DNA of 5,105 nt from Desulfobacterales bacterium (lineage in GTDB: Bacteria; Desulfobacterota; Desulfobacteria; Desulfobacterales; DAOWNP01): the NCBI GenBank assembly GCA_030149595.1, contig JASFBI010000186.1, positions 1 to 5,105 on the forward strand, in the 5' to 3' direction. Of this stretch, positions 1-5,105 are shown one piece after another; the first letter of the stretch is position 1, and every line of letters begins with the position of its first letter. Under the pieces are notes generated by a model. The model was not told the DNA's origin and ran no database searches. It saw nothing but the letters and a program-made list of their open reading frames with translations. The position numbers were made by a program, and so were the translations under genes.

Positions 1-1026
1 TCAAGAGTAAAAATAATGGCAAATTTCGATATAGCCGAAAAACGCCTTCCCCATGATGGAAAAATAAAATTTAACAGAAAAGTCCTGCCCCCTTTTGAAT
101 TAAGCATAGCAACTCTTCCTACACCAGGTGGATTTGAAGATGCTGTTTTGAGAATTCTGGCTGATTCACACTCCCTCCAATTAAAAGACATGGGCATGAC
201 AGAAAGAAATTTTCTTGTTTTAGAAAAAATTGTAGTTCAACCATATGGTCTGTTTTTAGTAGTAGGACCTACAGGATCTGGAAAAACCACATCCCTTCAT
301 GCTGCCCTGTCATACATAAACAAGCCGCAAATAAAAATATGGACAGCAGAAGATCCCATAGAGATAACCCAGCTTGGATTAAGACAGGTTGAAGCAAAAC
401 CAAAGATAGGTCTTGATTTCTCAAAAATAATGCGGGCCTTTTTGCGAGCTGATCCTGATGTAATAATGATAGGTGAAATGAGAGATTTAGAAACAGCATC
501 AATAGGAATTGAAGCATCCCTTACAGGTCATCTGGTTCTTTCAACCCTTCACACAAACAGTGCCCCTGAAACAATAACAAGACTGCTTGATATGGGATTG
601 AACCCTCTAAATTTTTCAGATGCATTCTTAGGAGTACTTGCCCAAAGGTTAGTAAGAAAATTATGCTCTGAATGTAGAGAAAAATATAACCCGACAAGAG
701 AAGAGTTTGATGATATAGAAAACTATTACGGCAGGGAATATTTTAAAAAAACAGATATAAGTTATTCTGAAGATCTTATCTTATACAAACCAACAGGATG
801 TGATAGTTGTTCAAATAGTGGATATTCAGGCCGAATCGGCATTCATGAACTTATGGAAGGAACAAAAGCTATAAAAAAATTGATAAAAAAAGAAGCCCCA
901 ACAGAAGAGCTCATTAAAGAAGCAGTTAAAACAGGTATGACAAATCTTGTACAAGACGGTATTTTGAAAGTTTTTAATGGATCTACAGATATTAACGAAA
1001 TAAAACGAGTTTGTGTATCAAAATAA
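1..1026 (+). CDS. GspE/PulE/PilB-type assembly ATPase, C-terminal part (5' end outside window)
   Basis: Hexameric cytoplasmic ATPase of the type II secretion / type IV pilus assembly family, which drives pilin or pseudopilin polymerisation at the inner membrane. Codons before the ATG at 16 are open to the window edge and encode SRVKI, which joins MANFDIAEKRLPHDGKI to give the family's conserved pre-ATPase stretch. The gene therefore starts upstream and 341 codons are visible. Counting from base 1, I see Walker A GPTGSGKT (residues 89-96), the Asp box TAEDPIEI, Walker B DPDVIMIGEMRD (about 151-162), the His box GHLVLSTLHTN (about 176-186), and a zinc-type tetracysteine motif (C222, C225, C267, C270). 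The tetracysteine motif is typical of PilB/GspE and absent from PilT. Walker B reads GEMRD, as in PilT, rather than GEIRD. The pattern (KIWTAEDPIEITQ, GLRQVEA, GEMRD) matches a deltaproteobacterial GspE-like branch often encoded away from secretion operons (recall). No pilin or secretin gene is visible nearby. The family call is firm; the exact machine is unknown. Confidence 0.93.
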   Translation, partial: SRVKIMANFDIAEKRLPHDGKIKFNRKVLPPFELSIATLPTPGGFEDAVLRILADSHSLQLKDMGMTERNFLVLEKIVVQPYGLFLVVGPTGSGKTTSLHAALSYINKPQIKIWTAEDPIEITQLGLRQVEAKPKIGLDFSKIMRAFLRADPDVIMIGEMRDLETASIGIEASLTGHLVLSTLHTNSAPETITRLLDMGLNPLNFSDAFLGVLAQRLVRKLCSECREKYNPTREEFDDIENYYGREYFKKTDISYSEDLILYKPTGCDSCSNSGYSGRIGIHELMEGTKAIKKLIKKEAPTEELIKEAVKTGMTNLVQDGILKVFNGSTDINEIKRVCVSK

Positions 1027-1052
1027 ACCATAGGAAACAAAGACAAAACTTT

Positions 1053-1073
1053 TTTCACTATTTTTATGTGAAA
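1053..1073 (+). terminator. Weak hairpin after the ATPase gene, possible terminator
   Basis: TTTCAC at 1053-1058 pairs perfectly with GTGAAA at 1068-1073 around a 9-base T-rich loop, beginning 26 bases after the ATPase stop codon. The position suits a transcript end, but the stem is only 6 bp, AT-rich, and no T-run follows it, so it is a poor intrinsic terminator. The bases 1069-1075 (TGAAAGT) can alternatively pair with 1101-1107 (ACTTTCA). Such stems are common by chance in AT-rich DNA. Confidence 0.2.
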
Positions 1074-1095
1074 GTCCGTACAAGCGACTATAGCC

Positions 1096-1109
1096 ATTGA
1101 ACTTTCAAT
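1096..1109. repeat. Small palindrome, operator-like
   Basis: ATTGAA-CT-TTCAAT is a perfect 6-bp inverted repeat with a 2-base centre. It lies in the gap between the ATPase gene and the glycosyltransferase operon, just upstream of the only promoter-like elements seen there (TTGTGG at 1115-1120 and TATGTT at 1138-1143, 17 bases apart, a weak sigma-70 match). It could be a regulator site for the 1210-4478 operon. The short length and AT-rich arms mean chance is a serious alternative. Confidence 0.2.
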
Positions 1110-1114
1110 TTTCG

Positions 1115-1143
1115 TTGTGGCAGATAAATCTGACATGTATGTT
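1115..1143 (+). promoter_or_regulatory. Weak candidate sigma-70 promoter for the glycosyltransferase operon
   Basis: A -35-like TTGTGG (1115-1120) and a -10-like TATGTT (1138-1143) are separated by 17 bases, about 65 bases upstream of the first GT2 start codon. Each box matches the consensus only partly (3/6 and 4/6). A promoter is expected somewhere in this 183-base gap because the functional theme changes and the spacing breaks here, but the sequence does not single out one site strongly. Confidence 0.2.
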
Positions 1144-1209
1144 ATATACCTGTTTTATGAAAGTAATTTTAATCTTGTTTCCCCTTAACTCTCGGATAAT
1201 AAAATTTTT

Positions 1210-2163
1210 ATGTATAAAAACAAATCTGTTTGTGTTGTGGTTCCGGCTTACAATGAAGAGACTCAAATTAGCACAGTAATTGACAATATGCCTGACTATA
1301 TTGATAAAATCGTAATTATTGATGATGCCAGCACAGACAATACAAAGCAAATTGTAAAAAAATATATAGCAATTGGAAACAAAAAAATTGTACTGATAGA
1401 GCATCAAAAGAATCAGGGCTGTGGAGGCTCTCTTATCAGCGGTTATATGTGGGCAAAAAAAAATGATTTTGATATAGCTGTCCGAATGGACGGTGATGGC
1501 CAGATGAGTATTAAAAATCTACCCTCCCTTCTTGATCCTGTAGCAGACAACCTGGCAGATTACTCCAAAGGAAACAGGCTCTTTACAGGTGATGCATACA
1601 AAAAAATGCCAAAGCTAAGGTATTTTGGCAATGCATTTCTCTCTCTTTTAACAAAAATAGCATCCGGATACTGGCATGTGGCAGATTTTCAATCAGGTTA
1701 TACAGCTATAAATAAAAAGGCCCTAAACACCATAAACTGGAATAAAATGTACAAACGCTATGGCCAGCCCAATGATCTTTTAATAAGACTAAATGTTTAC
1801 AACTTCAGAGTAGCTGATATTCCCATAGAGTCACTTTATAACATAGGTGAAAAATCAGGAATGAAAATCAAAAAAGTTATTTTCACATTAAGCTGGCTGC
1901 TTATTAAAATGTTTTTCTGGAGAATTAAAGAAAAGTATATAATCCGTGACTTTCATCCCCTGGTTTTTTTCTATATATTAGGTATGTTTTTTTCAATAAC
2001 ATCAGTTTTCTTATCTGTCAGACTCATTTATATCTGGATTTCCATAGGCTATATTCCACCAATAAATGCACTTGCCGCCCTGTTTTCATTTATGAGTGCA
2101 AGTCAGTTTATACTTTTTGCCATGTGGTTTGACATGGAAGCAAACAAATGGCTTAGGGGGTAG
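1210..2163 (+). CDS. DPM1-like family 2 glycosyltransferase with two C-terminal membrane segments
   Basis: Membrane-anchored GT-A fold glycosyltransferase, 317 residues, resembling polyprenyl-phosphate (dolichol-phosphate mannosyltransferase-like) enzymes that move a sugar from a nucleotide donor to a lipid phosphate on the cytoplasmic face. Visible motifs are VVVPAYNEE (9-17), the nucleotide-binding DDASTDNT (38-45), the metal-binding DGDGQM with DxD (94-99), GNRL (121-124) and the acceptor-side DFQSGY (159-164). Two hydrophobic segments follow (about 249-275 and 284-307), and the protein ends FDMEANKWL, a tail I recall from DPM-like GT2 proteins. The stop codon TAA at 1186-1188 limits the frame upstream and no other ATG or GTG lies between, so ATG 1210 is the likely start. 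Its ribosome site is weak (GGA at 1194-1196). It begins a tight operon with the next GT2, 9 bases downstream. A run of nine A (1455-1463) sits inside the gene. The sugar and acceptor cannot be read from the sequence. Confidence 0.93.
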   Translation: MYKNKSVCVVVPAYNEETQISTVIDNMPDYIDKIVIIDDASTDNTKQIVKKYIAIGNKKIVLIEHQKNQGCGGSLISGYMWAKKNDFDIAVRMDGDGQMSIKNLPSLLDPVADNLADYSKGNRLFTGDAYKKMPKLRYFGNAFLSLLTKIASGYWHVADFQSGYTAINKKALNTINWNKMYKRYGQPNDLLIRLNVYNFRVADIPIESLYNIGEKSGMKIKKVIFTLSWLLIKMFFWRIKEKYIIRDFHPLVFFYILGMFFSITSVFLSVRLIYIWISIGYIPPINALAALFSFMSASQFILFAMWFDMEANKWLRG

Positions 2164-2172
2164 AGCTTTTTT

Positions 2173-3039
2173 ATGTTATTTTCAATAATTATTCCAGCAT
2201 ATAATGCAAATCTGACAATAAAAACACTTCTGCAGTCAATATATATGATGCAGAATAAAAATTTTGAAGTAATAGTTGTTGATGACTGCTCAACAGATAA
2301 TACCATAGATATTGTCAAACAATTTCCATGCAAACTTATATGCATGACAAAAAACAGTGGCCCTGCATGCTGCAGAAATGCAGGTGTACAAAATGCTTCC
2401 GGTGAAATATTAGTATTTACAGACAGTGATTGTAAAGTCGATGTTAACTGGTTATACAATATAAGTAAATATTTTGAAAAAAACAAAACTGACTCTCTAA
2501 TGGGAAAAGTTATTCTTTCTGCATCCAACTATTTGGGAGATTCTATTTCAGCCCTTGGTTTTCCGGCAGGAGGAGCCATAGGATTTGATAAAATATGGAA
2601 AGTGGATAAATATGGATATACAAACAGTTTAAGTACTGCAAATTGTGCAGTTAAAAAAGAAGTTTTTGATACTGTCGGCGGATTTGATGAAACATTCCCC
2701 TTCCCTGGCGGCGAAGACTCACTTTTTGCCCATAAACTGCAAATGCACAATTTTAAAATCAGGTATATCCCCTCTGTTATAATTTATCACGAATCACGAA
2801 ACAAGTTTTATGGATTTATTAAATGGCAGTTTAAAAGAGGCATAAGCAGCTATATTTTTTCAAAAAAAATAGAAAATAAGAGTGACTTTTTACTATTGAG
2901 ATTATGGTCTACAAAAAATATTATACAGCGTTATATAAAAAACATAAAACTTCCCTTGATATTAAGCCTTATTGTTATAAGCTTTTTTACACAAACCACA
3001 GGGTTTTTTTATGCCAAGAACAATATAAAATTTAAATAA
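2173..3039 (+). CDS. Family 2 glycosyltransferase with C-terminal hydrophobic segment
   Basis: GT-A fold glycosyltransferase of 288 residues, probably acting at the cytoplasmic membrane on a glycan or glycolipid. It shows SIIIPAYNA at the N-terminus (4-12), VDDCSTDNT (36-44), NSGPACCRNAG (61-71), and the metal-binding DSD (84-86). Further on are NCAVKKEVFDTVGGFDE (157-173) and GGED (179-182), which holds the usual acidic catalytic-base position, followed by a conserved-looking H206. Residues 260-281 form one likely membrane or membrane-dipping segment close to the C-terminus. The ATG lies 9 bases after the previous stop, and the SD-like TAGGGGG (2154-2160) overlaps the end of the upstream gene, which suggests translational coupling. 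The next gene follows after 14 bases. The order of motifs fits rhamnosyl-, galactosyl- or similar GT2 enzymes of polysaccharide loci; donor and acceptor are unknown. No frameshift or missing key residue is seen. Confidence 0.93.
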   Translation: MLFSIIIPAYNANLTIKTLLQSIYMMQNKNFEVIVVDDCSTDNTIDIVKQFPCKLICMTKNSGPACCRNAGVQNASGEILVFTDSDCKVDVNWLYNISKYFEKNKTDSLMGKVILSASNYLGDSISALGFPAGGAIGFDKIWKVDKYGYTNSLSTANCAVKKEVFDTVGGFDETFPFPGGEDSLFAHKLQMHNFKIRYIPSVIIYHESRNKFYGFIKWQFKRGISSYIFSKKIENKSDFLLLRLWSTKNIIQRYIKNIKLPLILSLIVISFFTQTTGFFYAKNNIKFK

Positions 3040-3053
3040 AGAGAGTTTATACT

Positions 3054-4478
3054 ATGCATGTACTGATAATAAATCCGCCATGGCCGGGAAAAGGTTATGG
3101 TACAAGATCTCAAAACAGAATTATAAAGCACAGAAGCGATAAATTTTTGCAGTTTCCCATATTTTTGGCTTACAGCTCAGCACAGCTAAAACAGGCAGGC
3201 TGCAAAGTATCATATATCGATTCTGTAATTTCTGACATGGATATAGCTCAAACCACGGCCAGGGTAAAATCACTTGACCCTGATATAATTTTTATGGAGA
3301 CAACTACGCCTTCTATTGAGGCTGATTATATTAGCCTGTCTCAAATAAAAAAAGGAACCAGTGCAAAAATAATTGTAGGCGGCCCCCATGCAACCTATTT
3401 TCATAAAGATGTATTAAAAGAGTGCATGGCAATAGACATAGTTATACGCCATGAATTTGATACAAAAATAGCACAGGTTGTTTCAAATATAGATAATTTA
3501 AAAGATGTTAATGGGATAACCTATAGAGATAATGGTAAAATAATTGATAATGGCGATGGAGATTTTTTTGTAGATTTAGACAAAGTACCATTTCCAGACA
3601 GGAAAACTATTTCATGGGAATGGTACCTTGAAGCCTGGTATTCACGAAAACCTTTTATGAATTTCATGACATCAAGGGGATGCCCTTATCACTGTTCTTT
3701 TTGTCTTTGGCCCCAAAGTATGTACGGACATAAACAAAGATTTAGAAGTATTGATAATGTTATTTCTGAAATCAAAGAACTTATCAAACTTTATAAAGTA
3801 AAAGAGTTAAATATTGATGACGGGACTTTTACGACAAATAAAAAAAGAGTAATTGAATTTTGTAAAAGACTAAGGAAAGATAAAATTAATATAATCTGGA
3901 CATGCAATGGCCGTGTAGATACATTAGACGATGAAATGCTGTATGAAATGAAACTTTCCGGATGTAAAATGATAAGGGTAGGAGTTGAAAGCGGATCCCA
4001 GGAGGTTTTGGATAAAATCAGAAAAGGATTGACACTTAAGCAGATTGAAAACGGAGTAAAACTGATAAAAAAACACAAAATCCAGGTATTGGGCGGATTT
4101 ATGTTCGGTTTTCCCTATGATACAAAAAAAACAGTTGAAGAGACAATAAAATTTGCAATAAAACTCTCACCAGATCAGGTACAGTTTTCCATAAATATGT
4201 GCTATCCTGGAACATCTCTTTACGAACATGCCATATCCAATAATATTTTACTGGCAAAAAGTTTCAAAGAGTTTGACATGACATACGGCCCTGTTGTCAA
4301 AACTTTAGATATGGAAAGGGAAGATCTGAAACATATCCTGGCAAAAGCATATAAAAAATTTTACTTTAGACCAAAATTTATATTTCAGACACTGATGAAC
4401 ATGAAAGATATTGATGAGATAAAACGGGCATTACGATCCCTTAAGAGCCTTGTTAAAACAATACAGCTGCATAAATAG
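3054..4478 (+). CDS. B12-binding-domain radical SAM protein, HpnJ-like
   Basis: Radical SAM enzyme of 474 residues with an N-terminal cobalamin-binding-type Rossmann domain (about 1-140: LIINPPWPG at 4-12, LDPDIIFMETTTPS at 74-87, IIVGGPHAT at 106-114). The core carries the 4Fe-4S motif C210-x3-C214-x2-C217 in SRGCPYHCSFCLWPQ. Later core strands include NIDDGTF (253-259), VGVESGS (309-315), GGFMFGFP (347-354) and YPGT (384-387). The FCLWPQ-x4-GHK-x-R-x-RS stretch and the overall length strongly recall HpnJ, which makes the cyclitol ether of bacteriohopanetetrol glycosides. Related uncharacterised enzymes also occur in polysaccharide loci, so I do not assign the name. The DxHxxG histidine that ligates cobalt in many B12 domains is not seen near D56 (YIDSVIS). 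The start is supported by GAGAG at 3041-3045, 8 bases before ATG. It is the last gene of the tight operon with two GT2 genes, implying a radical modification of their sugar or lipid product. Confidence 0.92.
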   Translation: MHVLIINPPWPGKGYGTRSQNRIIKHRSDKFLQFPIFLAYSSAQLKQAGCKVSYIDSVISDMDIAQTTARVKSLDPDIIFMETTTPSIEADYISLSQIKKGTSAKIIVGGPHATYFHKDVLKECMAIDIVIRHEFDTKIAQVVSNIDNLKDVNGITYRDNGKIIDNGDGDFFVDLDKVPFPDRKTISWEWYLEAWYSRKPFMNFMTSRGCPYHCSFCLWPQSMYGHKQRFRSIDNVISEIKELIKLYKVKELNIDDGTFTTNKKRVIEFCKRLRKDKINIIWTCNGRVDTLDDEMLYEMKLSGCKMIRVGVESGSQEVLDKIRKGLTLKQIENGVKLIKKHKIQVLGGFMFGFPYDTKKTVEETIKFAIKLSPDQVQFSINMCYPGTSLYEHAISNNILLAKSFKEFDMTYGPVVKTLDMEREDLKHILAKAYKKFYFRPKFIFQTLMNMKDIDEIKRALRSLKSLVKTIQLHK

Positions 4479-4489
4479 TATCTCTGCTG

Positions 4490-4563
4490 CAGGCTGTTAC
4501 AGAATAAAATTTTCTTCAGGTTCAAGGCAGAAATTTGATAAACCTGTGTCCTGTAACAGCCTG
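4490..4563. repeat. Nested inverted repeat: 13-bp perfect arms with inner 6-bp arms
   Basis: CAGGCTGTTACAG (4490-4502) is the exact reverse complement of CTGTAACAGCCTG (4551-4563). Inside, CAGGTT (4517-4522) is the reverse complement of AACCTG (4541-4546), and CAA (4523-4525) could still pair with TTG (4535-4537). The fold would be a 13-bp stem, an asymmetric internal loop (14 versus 4 bases), a second 6-bp stem and a small apical loop. It starts 11 bases after the radical SAM stop codon. Possible roles are a transcript-end or mRNA-stabilising structure for the operon, an attenuator before the next glycosyltransferase, or a small REP/MITE-like element. No clear target-site duplication flanks it. 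The structure is certain as sequence; its role is inference. Confidence 0.85.
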
Positions 4564-4565
4564 TT

Positions 4566-4584
4566 GGACAAAAACTGTCTTTTT
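4566..4584 (+). terminator. Short hairpin with T-run, possible intrinsic terminator of the operon
   Basis: GGACA (4566-4570) pairs with TGTCT (4576-4580, one G-T pair) around the loop AAAAC and runs straight into TTTT (4581-4584). It lies 2 bases after the large inverted repeat and 87 bases after the radical SAM stop codon. The stem is short, so termination would be weak alone, but stacked on the 13-bp hairpin just before it the pair could end or attenuate the 1210-4478 transcript. Confidence 0.3.
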
Positions 4585-4589
4585 AAAAT

Positions 4590-4618
4590 TTGATCTACCA
4601 CTGTTAATTAATAATAAT
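4590..4618 (+). promoter_or_regulatory. Candidate sigma-70 promoter before the GT4 gene
   Basis: TTGATC (4590-4595, 4/6 to the -35 consensus) and AATAAT (4613-4618, 5/6 to the -10 consensus) are 17 bases apart, downstream of the possible terminator. Transcription would start around 4625, leaving fewer than about 10 untranslated bases before ATG 4633. A nearly leaderless message would fit the absence of a good ribosome-binding site there. The region is very AT-rich, so a -10-like match is easy to find by chance. Confidence 0.3.
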
Positions 4619-4632
4619 AAAAGACCTGATAA

Positions 4633-5105
4633 ATGAAAATTCTACATATAATATATGATGATATAAAAAATCCATGGTGCGGCGGCGGTGGTGCAGTACG
4701 GGCTTCAACAATTAATGAGATAATAGCAGATAAAAATGACATTACAGTTATTACCGGAAATTATCCAGGAGCTCAAAACGAGATAATAAACAATGTCAGA
4801 TATATTAGAGCCGGTATCAAAAAACCATATATTTTAAGTCGTATTAGTTTTACTTTTATAATACTTTTTTTATTAAAAAAATTTAGCAGTGATATTGTCG
4901 TAAACGACTGTTCTTTTTTTGCACCCTGTTTTGCCGATTGGTATACAAAAAGGCCAGTTATTAATATTATTCATCATCTTATGGGGAGGCATGTTTTTAA
5001 AATATATCCTATCACATGCATTTTCCCATTTTTGTTTGAAAAAATTTTCTTAACCATATCAAAAAAAATTATCATACCTTCTATAGCCGTAAAAAATCAG
5101 ATTAA
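4633..5105 (+). CDS. Family 4 (GT-B) glycosyltransferase, N-terminal part (3' end outside window)
   Basis: The reading frame from ATG 4633 stays open to the window end: 157 codons plus two bases, so the gene is cut by the edge. The protein begins MKILHIIYDD and continues with a glycine-rich donor/acceptor loop NPWCGGGGAVRA (about 13-24), then EIIADKNDITVITGNYPGA (29-47) and NVRYIRAG (54-61). This is the usual layout of the N-terminal Rossmann domain of GT4-type glycosyltransferases that build lipopolysaccharide or exopolysaccharide. Residues from about 68 to 80 are hydrophobic (ISFTFIILFLL), often a membrane-associating helix in this family. A further element, NIIHHLMGRH, lies in the region where GT4 proteins have acceptor-site histidines. 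The C-terminal nucleotide-sugar domain with its E-x7-E motif is not in the window. TGA and TAA lie directly before the ATG in frame, so no earlier start is possible. The Shine-Dalgarno match is poor (AAAAGACC region). The gap of 154 bases from the radical SAM gene suggests separate or attenuated expression. Confidence 0.88.
   Translation, partial: MKILHIIYDDIKNPWCGGGGAVRASTINEIIADKNDITVITGNYPGAQNEIINNVRYIRAGIKKPYILSRISFTFIILFLLKKFSSDIVVNDCSFFAPCFADWYTKRPVINIIHHLMGRHVFKIYPITCIFPFLFEKIFLTISKKIIIPSIAVKNQI

Noticed and set aside
16..1026. ATG at 16 as the true start of the ATPase gene
   Set aside because: The five codons before it are open and encode SRVKI, which fits the conserved family stretch leading into MANFDIAEKRLP. 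The Met is internal and the gene extends beyond the window.
1118..1133. Sigma-54-like element (TGGCAG followed by TGACA)
   Set aside because: The GG is not followed by GC at the required distance; position 1131-1132 is TG, so the -12 element is missing.
1097..1279. 60-codon + strand reading frame overlapping the start of the first GT2, including an internal MKVILILFPLNSR start
   Set aside because: It overlaps a clear GT2 in another frame, has no recognisable domain, and its second half is a frame-shifted shadow of the PAYNEE region.
843..1407. Minus-strand reading frames at 843-1136 and 1105-1407
   Set aside because: They lie largely antisense to well-supported + strand genes, have no domain similarity that I recognise and no ribosome site of note. 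Low-complexity AT-rich sequence readily leaves such frames open.
1455..1463. Run of nine A in the first GT2 as a phase-variation or programmed slippage site
   Set aside because: Adjacent lysine/asparagine codons in AT-rich DNA make such runs expected. The frame is intact and no alternative product is apparent.
2103..2750. Minus-strand frames inside the second GT2 gene
   Set aside because: They are shadows of a coding region that has all GT2 motifs in the + frame.
3040..3053. Cobalamin riboswitch controlling the B12-domain radical SAM gene
   Set aside because: Only 14 bases separate it from the upstream gene, far too few for such an element, and the region before the operon shows no B12-box-like sequence.
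3791..4078. Minus-strand frame inside the radical SAM gene
   Set aside because: It is antisense to the conserved radical SAM core and has no independent support.
4485..4570. Insertion-sequence remnant or tRNA gene at the inverted repeat
   Set aside because: There is no transposase fragment and no clear target duplication, and the fold lacks the cloverleaf arms and conserved tRNA bases.

Overview
The window is AT-rich and all supported genes lie on the + strand. It holds five protein genes: the 3' end of a GspE/PilB-type ATPase, two family-2 glycosyltransferases (GT2), a cobalamin-domain radical SAM enzyme, and the 5' end of a family-4 (GT-B) glycosyltransferase. No RNA gene, CRISPR array, insertion sequence or convincing minus-strand gene is visible. 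The ATPase belongs to a GspE/PulE branch that I associate with Gram-negative bacteria of the former Deltaproteobacteria. Together with the AT-rich, AAA/ATA-heavy codon use, this suggests a low-GC member of Desulfobacterota (Desulfobacterales-like). That assignment is an inference from recall, not a measured result.

Layout. Positions 1-1026 carry the ATPase, which was already open at the window edge. Positions 1027-1209 are a non-coding gap with weak hairpins and a small palindrome. Positions 1210-4478 are a compact probable operon: a DPM1-like GT2 with two C-terminal membrane segments (1210-2163), a second GT2 with a C-terminal hydrophobic segment (2173-3039, 9 bases downstream) and a B12-binding radical SAM protein with HpnJ-like sequence (3054-4478, 14 bases downstream). 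Positions 4479-4632 are a second non-coding gap. It is dominated by a perfect 13-bp inverted repeat with a nested 6-bp inner repeat, followed by a small terminator-like hairpin and a possible promoter. From 4633 to the window end runs the N-terminal half of a GT4-type glycosyltransferase.

How the genes may work together. Three glycosyltransferases around a radical SAM enzyme look like part of a surface polysaccharide, glycolipid or lipid-linked glycan locus. A reasonable model has the DPM1-like enzyme charging a polyprenyl phosphate or sugar-modifying a lipid at the inner membrane, and the other transferases extending a glycan. The radical SAM enzyme would then do an unusual radical modification of the sugar or lipid. 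Its closest recognisable relative, HpnJ, acts on a glycosylated hopanoid to make a cyclitol ether, but no other hopanoid gene is visible here. The ATPase is probably an unrelated neighbour, separated by its own intergenic region.
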